Source: Candidatus Falkowbacteria bacterium (GTDB lineage: Bacteria; Patescibacteriota; Patescibacteriia; Patescibacteriales; Patescibacteriaceae). Taken from it: DNA of 64,000 nt. Shown piece after piece: positions 52,147-60,555 of this stretch. Location: contig CP065010.1 of the NCBI GenBank assembly GCA_016699775.1, positions 434,001 through 498,000 on the forward strand, given 5' to 3'. Made by a program: the position numbers and the translations under genes. The notes under the pieces were generated by a model. That model saw nothing but the letters and a program-made list of their open reading frames with translations, was not told the DNA's origin and made no database searches. Positions within the stretch are counted from its first letter, which is position 1. Each line of letters begins with the position of its first letter.

Positions 52147-53379
52147 TTACGGTAAGTAATTAGTTGGGTCAACTGGTATCCCATTTAATCGAACTTCAAA
52201 GTGGAGGTGAGGTCCAGTTGTTAATGGACCGGCTCCTGGAGTACCTGGAGTAGCCCCAGAAAGACCGATAATCTGCCCCTGAGTAACATACTCGTCTTCT
52301 TTTACATACAGACGGGAAACGTGTCCATAGACTGTAGACAGACCATCAGCATGAATTAACATGATATAACTATAGCCTAATCCCCCATTCTTGGCTCGAC
52401 CAACATAACCAGAAGCGGCTGCTCGTATTGGAGTTCCTTGAGGTGATCGGATATCTATAGCTGGATGCTCAAAAATATTTCGGAATGGATATGAGGGGTC
52501 ATGGAAATAGGCAGAAATAGAATGACTCGGAACAGGCCAAATGAAACCGTTATAGCTTAGGGTGATTTTATCTTTTCCTGCCTGGTTTACTTTCTCACGT
52601 AAAGTTCTCTCAAGATTTAGAATGTCAGAAGAAGCTGAATTTTGTTCTTGCTTTGCTGAAGTAAGTAGGCGTTGATACTCAGATTCTGAGCTTCTTGTTT
52701 GATCAAGTAAATAATTTTTTGTATCTTGTTCACCAACTAAAGCTATTTGCCTTTCTTCTAGAATTTTTCGTAATTGACGTAATTTTTCACTATTAGCATT
52801 TAATTTTTCTTGACTATCCCCTAGCCTTTCTTTAGTAAAGCGTAAGTCTGATAAATTATCGGAAATTTTATTATTTATATTTTCAAGATATCTAACCTGA
52901 TTTACGTAATCAGTTAAGTAGTTATTCAGTAAAAGAATTTCTAATTGTGATTTTCCGTCTTCTTGACTTAGTAATTTTATGGCTGTCCCAAGGCTATCTT
53001 TATTGGTAGAAATTTTCTTGTCCATTTCTAAAATTTCAAAATTTACTTTTTGAATTTCCAGATTTGTAGTTTCAATATCAATTTTGGCTTGAGCAAGACT
53101 TAACTCAGTTTCGGCAGTTCGATTTTTAACTAGTTCTAATTGATTTTCTAAGGTTGAACGTTCAGCTTGGGTTTTTTCAATTTTTTTCTTGTATTCTTCT
53201 TGTTGTTTTTTAATAGCTTCAAGTTCTGATCGTCGTTGTTTTATTGTATTATCAAGCTCTTTAATTTCATTTGATAATGGTGCATTAGTAGCACTAAAAA
53301 CTAAAGGTGATACAACAAAACCCAGTCCGATTAGAACTGTGATAATTGATAGTTTTAGAAAAACTGTGAACGTATCCAT
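52147..53379 (-). CDS. M23/LytM peptidase with long coiled coil (EnvC-like)
   Basis: A 410-residue exported protein. Residues 1-30 are a signal peptide. A coiled coil of about 220 residues follows (IKELDNTIKQRRSELEAIKKQQEEY onward). The last 115 residues are a LytM domain with the zinc motifs HPAIDI (HxxxD) and HLHFEV (HxH), so it may be an active endopeptidase cutting peptide cross-links, unlike degenerate EnvC. The coiled coil suggests control by a membrane partner such as FtsEX. The own promoter is a consensus extended -10. Confidence 0.92.
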   Translation of the reverse strand: MDTFTVFLKLSIITVLIGLGFVVSPLVFSATNAPLSNEIKELDNTIKQRRSELEAIKKQQEEYKKKIEKTQAERSTLENQLELVKNRTAETELSLAQAKIDIETTNLEIQKVNFEILEMDKKISTNKDSLGTAIKLLSQEDGKSQLEILLLNNYLTDYVNQVRYLENINNKISDNLSDLRFTKERLGDSQEKLNANSEKLRQLRKILEERQIALVGEQDTKNYLLDQTRSSESEYQRLLTSAKQEQNSASSDILNLERTLREKVNQAGKDKITLSYNGFIWPVPSHSISAYFHDPSYPFRNIFEHPAIDIRSPQGTPIRAAASGYVGRAKNGGLGYSYIMLIHADGLSTVYGHVSRLYVKEDEYVTQGQIIGLSGATPGTPGAGPLTTGPHLHFEVRLNGIPVDPTNYLP

Positions 53380-53405
53380 GATATATATTACAACGGTATT
53401 ACTAT

Positions 53406-53414
53406 ATTATAGCA
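53406..53414 (-). promoter_or_regulatory. Extended -10 promoter, M23 peptidase
   Basis: TGCTATAAT on the minus strand, start near 53399, with a leader of about 20 nt. It lies between the gltX stop and the M23 start. Confidence 0.75.
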
Positions 53415-53418
53415 CATT

Positions 53419-54891
53419 TTAGACGATTAGACGAATAGCATCATTAATTTTGGCTAATGTTTCATCTTTTCCAATAACTGCCGCAATTTCAAACGGACTT
53501 GGACTGGCCTTCTCGCCACTTAAGGAAACTCGAAGTGGCCAGAGATACTCCCCAAGGTTTTTATTGTCTTTTCGTAGGTATTCAACCACTGAATTTTCAA
53601 GATTTTCTTTGAGCCAGTTATCTTCCGTGATGTTTTCCAAAAATGTATGAAGCTCAATAAGGTAGGTTTTAGCATCTTCAAGGCTTGATTTTTTCCATAT
53701 CAGTAAGTTTGGATCATAGATTAATGAAGATTGAAAGAAAAAGGCGGTAGATTCTGTAATGTCAGTTAATTTTTTTAATCGTGGTTGCTCAAGTGATAGA
53801 ACTGATTTTAGAAATTCTGGTGATTGTTTATGAAGAGGCACATTTTCAATAAGTGGCTGGAAAAAAGGAAGAGTTAAAGTAAGTAAGTCATCGATATTTT
53901 TTTCACGAATATAATAGCCGTTAACATAATCTAATTTTTCATCATCAAAAATTGCTGGACTAGTACCAATGCCATTACTATCAAAAATATGTTCTAACTC
54001 AGACAAAGTAAAAAATTCTTGATTGTCTTTTGGATGCCAACCAAGTAAGGCACAAAAATTTGTTAAGGCTTCAGGTAAATATCCTTGTTGTAAATAAGCT
54101 TCAACAAAAACATCTCCTTGTCGTTTACTCAATTTTCCGCCACCTACTTTGTTTAGTATTAATGGAAAATGAATAAAAAGCGGAGGTTCCCAGCCAAAAG
54201 CTTGATACAAAAGAATATTTTTTGGGAGTGATGGTAGCCACTCATCCCCTCTTGTTACATGAGTAATTTTCATTTCATGATCATCAACCACTGAAGCTAG
54301 TTGATACGTTGGCCAGCCGTCAGATTTAAGTAGAACGTGGTCCTCAAGTTCACTAGCTTGAAAGGTAATGTCACCTCGTAATTCGTCATGAACAGTAACA
54401 CTTCCTTCTAAGGGCATTGCTTGCCGAATAACATATTTTTCTCCCTTGGCAATTTTTTCTTTGGCTTCGATTAGAGGTAGATTTCTATAGCGACGATCAT
54501 AGCGTGGTGGTAAATGAGCTGCAGTTTGTTCTTGACGCATGGCTTCTAACTCTTTGGAGGTTGCAAAACAATAATATGCTTTCCCGCTTTCTACAAGTTG
54601 ATGAGCATATTTTTTATAGAGATCAAGCCGTTGACTTTGAATATATGGTGCATATTGACCCCCAAGATGTGGTCCTTCATTAAAGGTTATCCCCATTATT
54701 GAAAGAACCTTTAGTAAACTATCAACAGCACCTTCAACTTCACGTTTATTATCTGTATCTTCAATACGTAAAATAAGCTCACCTCCCCAGTGTTTAGCTA
54801 GTAAATAAGAAAATAAAGCCGTTCTAAAATTTCCCAGATGCAAAAATCCAGTTGGTGAAGGAGCGAGTCGTAATCGCGGTTTAGTAGTCAT
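53419..54891 (-). CDS. gltX: Glutamyl-tRNA synthetase
   Basis: A 490-residue class I synthetase. The HIGH signature reads APSPTGFLHLGNFRTALF and the KMSKS signature GGKLSKRQGD; VTRGDEWLPSLPKNILLYQAF is the connecting region. Length is normal. The start is the ATG giving MTTKPRLRLAPSPTG, not the earlier in-frame start at 54924, which overlaps the upstream gene. It may be non-discriminating, charging both tRNA-Glu and tRNA-Gln, but that needs GatCAB elsewhere. Last gene of the ftsW unit. Confidence 0.96.
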   Translation of the reverse strand: MTTKPRLRLAPSPTGFLHLGNFRTALFSYLLAKHWGGELILRIEDTDNKREVEGAVDSLLKVLSIMGITFNEGPHLGGQYAPYIQSQRLDLYKKYAHQLVESGKAYYCFATSKELEAMRQEQTAAHLPPRYDRRYRNLPLIEAKEKIAKGEKYVIRQAMPLEGSVTVHDELRGDITFQASELEDHVLLKSDGWPTYQLASVVDDHEMKITHVTRGDEWLPSLPKNILLYQAFGWEPPLFIHFPLILNKVGGGKLSKRQGDVFVEAYLQQGYLPEALTNFCALLGWHPKDNQEFFTLSELEHIFDSNGIGTSPAIFDDEKLDYVNGYYIREKNIDDLLTLTLPFFQPLIENVPLHKQSPEFLKSVLSLEQPRLKKLTDITESTAFFFQSSLIYDPNLLIWKKSSLEDAKTYLIELHTFLENITEDNWLKENLENSVVEYLRKDNKNLGEYLWPLRVSLSGEKASPSPFEIAAVIGKDETLAKINDAIRLIV

Positions 54892-54910
54892 AGTATGATA
54901 GTCAGAAATT

Positions 54911-55294
54911 TTATAATGATTCAAAGTAGTTAATTATTTGGTCAGAACCAGTATAGCATGTTTGGTTATACCATAATAATGGGACTGCTAGATCATTTTC
55001 GTTAATTTTGCACAGCTCCCCTATTGACCTTAGCATTTCAGCGTTTTTCGGGTCAGCATTAATTTCCAGTTCAAAAAAATGAATACCATTTTCACGTATT
55101 TTATTATCAGCAACATAGTTATTAACTGTTTTGCAATGTAGACAAGTAGAGGAATAAAAATAAAAATTACCAGCTGGGATTGTAGCTTTTCTGGCAGTTG
55201 AATTGATTGATGAAAGATTAGTATCAGGCTTTGTGGTACAACCTGAAAGTGCTAGAAAGAAAAAAACAATTAATACTATTTTTGTATATTTCAT
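54911..55294 (-). CDS. Thioredoxin-like lipoprotein
   Basis: A 127-residue protein. MKYTKIVLIVFFFLALSGC is a lipoprotein signal with the lipobox LSGC at 16-19. The soluble part has the redox motif STCLHCKTVNNYV (CxxC) in a thioredoxin/glutaredoxin-like setting, then a helix and VPLLWYNQTCYTG with the cis-Pro (VP). It would act outside the membrane on disulfides. It is five nt downstream of ftsW and 19 nt upstream of gltX, so it is in their operon. Partner unknown. Confidence 0.8.
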   Translation of the reverse strand: MKYTKIVLIVFFFLALSGCTTKPDTNLSSINSTARKATIPAGNFYFYSSTCLHCKTVNNYVADNKIRENGIHFFELEINADPKNAEMLRSIGELCKINENDLAVPLLWYNQTCYTGSDQIINYFESL

Positions 55295-55299
55295 AGAGA

Positions 55300-56430
55300 T
55301 TATTTTAAATATACTTGCTTGCTAATTCCAGCAATAATTCCCAAACCCGCCATGGCCGAGACAATAGCTGAGCCTCCATAACTGATTAAAGGTAGTGGAA
55401 CGCCTGTCATTGGTAAAAATCCAATAATTCCGCCGATATTTAAAATAACTTGGACAATTAACCAAATTCCAACACCAACTGATAGGTTACGTCCAAAACT
55501 ATCGGGGGTAGCATTAGCAATTGAATACGTTCTATAAAATAAAAAACCAAATAGTCCAATTAATAATATGCCAACAATTAATCCAGTCTCCTCAGCAATA
55601 ATTGCAAAAATAAAGTCGTTTTGCACTTCGGGTAAAAATAAAAATTTTTGACGACTTTCCCCTAACCCTCGTCCAAAAATTCCACCAGAACCAACGGCAA
55701 TTAATGATTGATTAATCTGATAGCATGATCCTTGTGGGCTATAATCTGTATTAAAAACGCAACGAAAACGATCAAGTCTATACCCTTGACCGGCTAAAAT
55801 AATTAATACTAATCCAATAACCCCAATGGAAATTAAGGTTAATATATGTTTAACTTTACCGCCACCAATGTAGTACACCGTGAAGGCAGTAATACTTAAA
55901 ATAAATAAGGTGCCTACGTCTGGCTGCATCAACATCAATAAGACGATAATTCCATACATCCAAAGAAAAGAAGTAAATCGTTTTGGTGTGTCTGAGGTTT
56001 TTTCAAATAAAGCTGCAAGATAAACCACAAACGTTAATTTAACAAACTCAGCTGGTTGTACTGAAAAGCCAAAAATATTAATCCAACTACGAGAGCCATT
56101 TACTTCTTTACCTAAGCCAGGGATAAATACCAAAATTAATAAACCTAATGAGCAGAGTAATAGAAAAAAAGCTATTTTTCGTAAGTGTTTATAATCTATT
56201 CGTGAAGCTAGCCAAAAAGCCACGGCACCGATGGCCACACTGGCTAACTGATGTTTTACAAAATAGTAAGCGTCATTATAGGTACTATAGGCAATAATTG
56301 AGGAAGCGCTTGATAGCATGATTAAACCAAAGCCAAGAATTACTAAAATAGTTATCATAAATCCCCTATCAACTTTTAGGCGATCAGGTAGAAAATGTTT
56401 TTTTATAAAAAATACTAAACGAGAAAACAT
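55300..56430 (-). CDS. ftsW: SEDS-family septal glycosyltransferase FtsW
   Basis: A 376-residue polytopic protein with ten helices. VQPAEFVKLTFVVYLAALF, LMQPDVGTLFIL and NDFIFAIIAEETGL are the conserved SEDS blocks, with the catalytic Asp in QPDVG. The C-terminal PMTGVPLPLISYGGSAIVSAMAGLGI is also typical. It polymerises glycan strands from lipid II with a partner PBP. FtsW rather than RodA is inferred from adjacency to mraY. Its ATG is six bases after TATAAC within a TTATAA repeat cluster. Confidence 0.92.
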   Translation of the reverse strand: MFSRLVFFIKKHFLPDRLKVDRGFMITILVILGFGLIMLSSASSIIAYSTYNDAYYFVKHQLASVAIGAVAFWLASRIDYKHLRKIAFFLLLCSLGLLILVFIPGLGKEVNGSRSWINIFGFSVQPAEFVKLTFVVYLAALFEKTSDTPKRFTSFLWMYGIIVLLMLMQPDVGTLFILSITAFTVYYIGGGKVKHILTLISIGVIGLVLIILAGQGYRLDRFRCVFNTDYSPQGSCYQINQSLIAVGSGGIFGRGLGESRQKFLFLPEVQNDFIFAIIAEETGLIVGILLIGLFGFLFYRTYSIANATPDSFGRNLSVGVGIWLIVQVILNIGGIIGFLPMTGVPLPLISYGGSAIVSAMAGLGIIAGISKQVYLK

Positions 56431-56436
56431 ACATTA

Positions 56437-56515
56437 GTTATAAAGTTTAAAAAGTTATAAAGTTATAAAGTAAGTTTTAAATTTCTCTTTATAACATTTT
56501 TACATTATAACTTTA
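56437..56515. repeat. TTATAA repeat cluster between mraY and ftsW
   Basis: Several GTTATAAAG units followed by their inverse (CTTTATAACA, CATTATAACTTTA), able to fold on themselves. On the minus strand the unit nearest ftsW gives TATAAC six bases before its ATG. The same unit precedes rpsM, the cysteine desulfurase and ybaB. Confidence 0.75.
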
Positions 56516-56522
56516 AGAACAA

Positions 56523-57569
56523 TTACTGAAGTCGATCTAATAAAAATACCACTAAGCCAATTGCCGTAGATATCCAAGCAATGACCCAAAAACGCATTAC
56601 TATTTTGGCTTCAGACCAGCCTTTTGCTTCAAAATGGTGGTGAATTGGAGCTGATAGAAATATTTTTTTCTTACGAAGTTTCTTTGAAAGAATTTGGATA
56701 ATTGTTGAGACTGCTTCTAAAACAAAGACTGAACCAATAATCATTAAAATTAAAGCACTGTCAGTTAGCATACCAATAATTCCCAACGTAATACCAAGGC
56801 TCATTGAACCAGTATCGCCCATAAAAAATCGAGCCGGTGTGATGTTGAACCATAAAAATGCCAATAAACAACCAACTATAATGCCACATAAGGTTGCTAA
56901 ATTAAACTTTCCGTTTACAAAGGCAATTACTGCATAGGCGGTAAAACTGGTTAATAAAACTCCGCCAGCTAAACCATCAAGACCATCAGTTTGATTAACA
57001 GAAAAAGCTGTCCCAACAATTACAACAATAAATACCAAAATATAACTCCAGCCTAATTCAAAATGACCAAGAAAGGGAATATTAAAAGTGTCTCTATCAA
57101 GTTTAAAATAAAACCATAACGCACCAATGGTAGCAATCAAGGTATAGATTAATAATCTACGGCTCATTGATAGCCCTCCTCCACCCGAAGCTCCTTTGCC
57201 TCGTACATCAAGCCAATCATCAAATAAACCGACTAGAGCCGTGGCCGCTAAAACTGCCAGCGGTAACCAAGTCTCAGTTCTTGATAAGAAATTAAGTTGT
57301 TTAAGAATTCCAATGTCTGTCCATTTTCCAAGATAGTAAATTGAAATAGCAAAGGCTAAGGTTGTAACCCAAATTAAGACACCACCCATAGTTGGCGTGC
57401 CACTTTTAGCAGCGTGTAATTTTGAAAAGATTGGTGTAGATCCAGAATTTCTGATGGTTTTTCCTAACTTATATTTATATAAAAAATTAGTCCATAAAGG
57501 CGTCCAGGCCATTGCTACTAAAAAGGCAGAAGTAGACAGAACAAGAACTTTAATGATTTGAAATTCCAT
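56523..57569 (-). CDS. mraY: Phospho-N-acetylmuramoyl-pentapeptide transferase
   Basis: A 348-residue polytopic enzyme making lipid I from UDP-MurNAc-pentapeptide and undecaprenyl phosphate. TPTMGGVLIWVTTLAFA, NQTDGLDGLAGG (Asp-rich, metal and catalytic) and FMGDTGSMSLG, then SAPIHHHFEAKGWSEAKIVMRFW are all diagnostic; the HHH motif separates it from WecA. Two nt separate it from the upstream small membrane gene. Confidence 0.97.
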   Translation of the reverse strand: MEFQIIKVLVLSTSAFLVAMAWTPLWTNFLYKYKLGKTIRNSGSTPIFSKLHAAKSGTPTMGGVLIWVTTLAFAISIYYLGKWTDIGILKQLNFLSRTETWLPLAVLAATALVGLFDDWLDVRGKGASGGGGLSMSRRLLIYTLIATIGALWFYFKLDRDTFNIPFLGHFELGWSYILVFIVVIVGTAFSVNQTDGLDGLAGGVLLTSFTAYAVIAFVNGKFNLATLCGIIVGCLLAFLWFNITPARFFMGDTGSMSLGITLGIIGMLTDSALILMIIGSVFVLEAVSTIIQILSKKLRKKKIFLSAPIHHHFEAKGWSEAKIVMRFWVIAWISTAIGLVVFLLDRLQ

Positions 57570-57571
57570 AT

Positions 57572-57988
57572 TTAGCTAAAGTTAATAATATAAAGTAAAT
57601 ACATTGCGATTAATAAAATAATATTTCCAATAATGGCAGTTATTAATAAAAGTTGACCAGGTGCTTGTTCTCGTTTTCTAACAAGTAAGACTGAGATTAA
57701 AAAGTTGCCAATAATTAAAATTAAGCCTATGAGGGGTAACTGATAAAGCTCTGATGAGCTCCCGATTTTATCAATTCCGAAAATAACATTGTAGTGTAAG
57801 ATTGCCAATGAATCACCAAGTGAACGCTTTGAAATTATTGCCAGTGACCAACAAAGTCCATTAATTAAGAGGGCAATTCCTAAATATATATAAGAAGTTT
57901 TACGAAAAAAAAAGTCGGACATTGCAACACGGTATTGTCCGGCATTTATATAAATATAGTTCAATCCCTTAGAAAATAATAATTTCAT
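57572..57988 (-). CDS. Small polytopic membrane protein before mraY
   Basis: A 138-residue protein with four predicted helices (about 31-53, 82-105, 112-134 and a weak first one). It has no catalytic motif and belongs to no family I know. Its promoter is excellent and leaderless in type, and it leads the mraY unit with a two-nt spacing, so a role in wall synthesis or division is suggested by position only. An internal start at MSDFFFRK is possible, but the promoter fits the first ATG exactly. Confidence 0.65.
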   Translation of the reverse strand: MKLLFSKGLNYIYINAGQYRVAMSDFFFRKTSYIYLGIALLINGLCWSLAIISKRSLGDSLAILHYNVIFGIDKIGSSSELYQLPLIGLILIIGNFLISVLLVRKREQAPGQLLLITAIIGNIILLIAMYLLYIINFS

Positions 57989-57994
57989 AGACTA

Positions 57995-58023
57995 AATATA
58001 CCATAAATTAAGCTAAGGTTCAA
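57995..58023 (-). promoter_or_regulatory. Leaderless-type promoter of the mraY unit
   Basis: On the minus strand: TTGAAC, 17 bases and TATATT with TGG upstream, then exactly six bases (TAGTCT) to the ATG at 57988. This is the cleanest example in the window of the whole pattern. Confidence 0.8.
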
Positions 58024-58030
58024 ACTATAA

Positions 58031-59236
58031 TTATTTGTTTTTTGACTGTTTTCTGACTACTGATTCTAGTATATGAATAGTTTTATCAATCTCTGATTTA
58101 GTTGTATATTTACTAAAACTAAGACGAATGGCACTTTGGGCAATTGATTGATTTTTGCCCATGGCTGCTAATACTGGTGATATTGAAATATCGCCTGAAG
58201 CACAAGCGGATCCGGTTGAGACGGCTATTCCGCTCTCATCTAATTTTGCTTGAAGCAAATCACCTTCTAGGCCTGGAAAGGAAATATTTAGATGTGAGGG
58301 TGAAGTAATTGTGATAGGAGAATTTATGATTACACTTGGTATCTGTTGTAGGATCTTTTTAGTGGCGTAATCTTTTAATTGGGTAAGTTTACGAAAAGAT
58401 GAAGTTGATAGTTTTTCTGTGATAGTTAAAGCTTTGGCAAAACCAACTACTGCCGGTACATTCACTGTACCACTGCGAAGGTTGCGTTCTTGATGCCCAC
58501 CGTGCAGTAGTGGTGTTAGCTCTGTGCTGGCACGAGCATACAATAATCCAACCCCTTTTGGTCCATAAATTTTATGGGCTGAGAGGCTTATTAAATCAAC
58601 ATGTAAATAATCAGGTTGGCAATTAAAAAATTGTAGGGCTTGGGTTGCATCTGTGTGAAAAAGAATGGGACGGGGTTTTTGACCGCGTTTTCTTGTTTGA
58701 GTGTTAAGCCACAGCTTTTTTTGCTGTTCATTATATTTTTTTAACAATCTTCCAATCTTTTTAATTGGCTGAATAACACCTGTTTCACTATTTACATAGC
58801 CAATCGAAATTAAACAAGTTTTTTGGGTTATTGCCTTAATGACATCAAAAGGATTTACTAGCCCCTTGCTATCAACTTGTAGATAGGTAACACTGGCTCC
58901 CCTGCTTTCCAAATAGGCACAAGGCTCCAAGATAGAGCTGTGTTCAATTTTACTAGTTATTATATGAACATTAGGTAGGTTCTTTTCATGCCAAGCCACG
59001 CCTTTTAATGCCAAGTTGTTTGATTCAGTGGCTCCGGAAGTAAAGATTATTTCATTGCCACTAGTGTTTAAAATATTAGCTATTGAATAACGAGCATCAT
59101 CAACAGCTTTTAAGCTCGCCTGCCCAAGTGAGTGAACTGAAGCTGGATTAGCAAATTGTTTTGAAAAAAAAGGCAGCATTGCCTTTAGCACATTTGGGTC
59201 TATGGGAGTTGTGGCGGCGTTATCGAGATAAATCAT
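58031..59236 (-). CDS. Cysteine desulfurase (NifS/IscS type)
   Basis: A 401-residue PLP enzyme releasing sulfur from cysteine as an enzyme persulfide. MIYLDNAATTPIDPNVLKAM is the family start; HTDATQALQ, the PLP-lysine segment LSAHKIYGPKG, and the catalytic Cys in VSTGSACASGD are all present. The loop is the short IscS/NifS group I type. Residues after about 185 (NTQTRKRGQKPRP) are a basic insert not common in the family. No IscU is nearby, so it may serve tRNA thiolation. TATAAC lies six bases before its ATG. Confidence 0.93.
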   Translation of the reverse strand: MIYLDNAATTPIDPNVLKAMLPFFSKQFANPASVHSLGQASLKAVDDARYSIANILNTSGNEIIFTSGATESNNLALKGVAWHEKNLPNVHIITSKIEHSSILEPCAYLESRGASVTYLQVDSKGLVNPFDVIKAITQKTCLISIGYVNSETGVIQPIKKIGRLLKKYNEQQKKLWLNTQTRKRGQKPRPILFHTDATQALQFFNCQPDYLHVDLISLSAHKIYGPKGVGLLYARASTELTPLLHGGHQERNLRSGTVNVPAVVGFAKALTITEKLSTSSFRKLTQLKDYATKKILQQIPSVIINSPITITSPSHLNISFPGLEGDLLQAKLDESGIAVSTGSACASGDISISPVLAAMGKNQSIAQSAIRLSFSKYTTKSEIDKTIHILESVVRKQSKNK

Positions 59237-59242
59237 AAACTA

Positions 59243-59275
59243 GTTATAAAGCTGAAATGTAATAAAGTTATAAAG
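59243..59275. repeat. TTATAA repeat before the cysteine desulfurase
   Basis: GTTATAAAG twice, with a degenerate unit (AATAAAGTT) between them. On the minus strand this gives CTTTATAAC, and TATAAC ends six bases before the ATG at 59236. Confidence 0.65.
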
Positions 59276-59309
59276 TGTCTCATGTGAAGACGACGATTTG
59301 GGAAAATAA

Positions 59310-59900
59310 CTATTTAACAATTACTTTGGTTCCCACCTCTGTCCATTCATAAAGAATCTCTGCAGCTTTAACTCCAAGCCGAATGCATCCGTGTGAAACT
59401 GGTTGGCCTAAGTGATTAGCACCTTCTTTATATCCACCTGGCCATTCTGGTAATTCGTGAATACCCATTCTGGTTCCTTTAAGTCCAAGCCAGTATGGCA
59501 TCCATAGACCATATGTTTTTGACCATGCACGTTTGGATTTATTTCCAACGCTATATTCCCCTTTTGGTGTAGCCATGCCCGGCTTGCCAGTTGAAACAGT
59601 GTGAGTGCGAATAGTAACACCGTTTAATTGTTGATACAACTCTTGTTTCTTTAAATCAATGGTAATTGTTTTTATAAGCTTTTTTGATTCAGTTGATAAT
59701 GGATCAAAACCATTTCTAATCTCCAGACCATCAACAAAGCCATCGCCATCACTGTCCGGATGGTTAGGGTTTGTTTTGAATTGAATTTCCTGGCTATCAA
59801 CTAAGCCGTCTTTGTCAGTATCCAGGGGTGTAGCACCAAATGTAGCGTTAGCTGATACAAAAAATACGGTTAGTAATAATAGGAATATTATTCTTTTCAT
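59310..59900 (-). CDS. L,D-transpeptidase (YkuD) with calcium-type repeats
   Basis: A 196-residue exported enzyme. Residues 1-23 are a signal peptide. Two Asp-rich loops (DTDKDGLVDSQE and DSDGDGFVDGLE) of thrombospondin type-3/EF-hand style follow. The YkuD domain has IHELPEW with His148 and SHGCIRLG with catalytic Cys172. It forms 3-3 peptide cross-links or attaches proteins to the wall. The combination of calcium loops with a YkuD domain is frequent in Patescibacteria. The ATG is six bases after an extended -10. Confidence 0.92.
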   Translation of the reverse strand: MKRIIFLLLLTVFFVSANATFGATPLDTDKDGLVDSQEIQFKTNPNHPDSDGDGFVDGLEIRNGFDPLSTESKKLIKTITIDLKKQELYQQLNGVTIRTHTVSTGKPGMATPKGEYSVGNKSKRAWSKTYGLWMPYWLGLKGTRMGIHELPEWPGGYKEGANHLGQPVSHGCIRLGVKAAEILYEWTEVGTKVIVK

Positions 59901-59906
59901 ATGATA

Positions 59907-59934
59907 ACTATAGCAAACTGACTAGAGTTAGCAA
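59907..59934 (-). promoter_or_regulatory. Extended -10, leaderless-type promoter, L,D-transpeptidase
   Basis: On the minus strand: TTGCTA, 16 bases and TATAGT with TGC upstream, then exactly six bases (TATCAT) to the ATG at 59900. Confidence 0.75.
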
Positions 59935-59944
59935 TAATTTCTAA

Positions 59945-59983
59945 TAAAAAAACAACCCTTAGCTTATTGCTTGCTTCGGGTTG
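59945..59983 (-). terminator. Rho-independent terminator of the RNA at 60 kb
   Basis: On the minus strand: CAACCC, a 19-nt loop, GGGTTG and T7. It lies just before the L,D-transpeptidase promoter, so the upstream RNA is a separate unit. Confidence 0.75.
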
Positions 59984-60284
59984 GTGGATCATTTTTAAAT
60001 TTCTCGAATAATAATGTTTTTTGTCTGGAATTGTTTGTTCTATGTGAAGATATTATCCTCCTAGTTAATTATTTAATAATCGCCTGATTATTCAGGTCGT
60101 ACTTTTTAATGCCGTTAACGGGACAGTCGCTGTATTTTGCCCTTTGTATCCTGCGGTGTACTAGGACCGTCCATTGCCGTCACGGCTTTCTGTGTGCTCC
60201 ATGCTGGAGCGTCTTGTTTTCCCCTCGCTTTTTGAGGTTTTCTGCTACCTTAGGGGGGGGGTTGTTGCCGGCTGCTCTTCTGAT

Positions 60285-60320
60285 CTATTTTTTTTCTTTT
60301 TTTCTTTCTATCGCAATCAA
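60285..60320 (-). CDS. Possible 11-residue leader peptide within the RNA
   Basis: A strong Shine-Dalgarno (AAAGGAGGT, GGAGG at 60326-60330) is five nt before a TTG that opens MIAIERKKEKK and stops. A near-perfect ribosome site is rare in this window, which makes the peptide worth noting. It may be a sensing uORF or the site may have another use, for example sequestering ribosomes. Confidence 0.3.
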   Translation of the reverse strand: MIAIERKKEKK

Positions 60321-60407
60321 ATTGACCTCCTTTCGTTTGTAGTTTGATATTGAAGTGCCTAATTATTTAGGTCACTTTCTTTTTATGGAACTCGGTTAAC
60401 GTTAAGT

Positions 60408-60436
60408 ACAATAGCATACAATCAATATAATGTCAA
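60408..60436 (-). promoter_or_regulatory. Promoter of the 450-nt RNA
   Basis: On the minus strand: TTGACA (consensus), 17 bases and TATTGT with TGC upstream. The start is near 60401. Between it and the dnaB promoter (60437-60555) I see nothing but A+T-rich sequence. Confidence 0.75.
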
Positions 60437-60555
60437 GAGCTTGCTTGTTCTATCACATTTTTATGGCTAATATTAAATAAAAAACTTCCATTATATTTTA
60501 ATATTTATAGCAATTGAAAATACAATTGTTAACAATTCGTTCACAGTTTTTCCCA

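Larger units (their letters stand above)
59945..60401 (-). ncRNA. Candidate structured RNA of about 450 nt, family unknown
   Basis: A minus-strand unit with a consensus-like promoter (60408-60436) and a T7 terminator, and no credible long gene on either strand. Its middle (about 60100-60290) is far richer in G+C than the surroundings, as structural RNAs are in A+T-rich genomes. Local hairpins include CCTC/GAGG, GCTCC/GGAGC, GCCG/CGGC and the palindrome CCGTTAACGG. Near each end is the same small hairpin, GACCTAAATAATTAGGC and GACCTGAATAATCAGGC, with a compensated base pair, each followed by a GGAGG motif. It does not show the RNase P, tmRNA or SRP core motifs I would expect. Longer known RNA classes cannot be excluded. 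Confidence 0.55.

Noticed and set aside
60240..60262. CCTAAGGTAGC on the minus strand resembles the 23S rRNA segment
   Set aside because: The match is only eleven bases and the flanks do not resemble 23S rRNA.
60109..60342. A 77-codon + strand frame in the G+C-rich gap
   Set aside because: Composition is odd (many Cys, Arg and Phe, from structured RNA read as protein), it crosses a G9 run, has no promoter or ribosome site in that direction, and the opposite strand has a clean promoter and terminator.
59945..60401. The 450-nt region as tmRNA or RNase P RNA
   Set aside because: A CCACCA string occurs near the 3' end but no acceptor partner, T-arm or tag frame ending in ALAA-like codons; the RNase P core strings (GAGGAAAGTCC and ACAGAA...GGCTTA) are not present.
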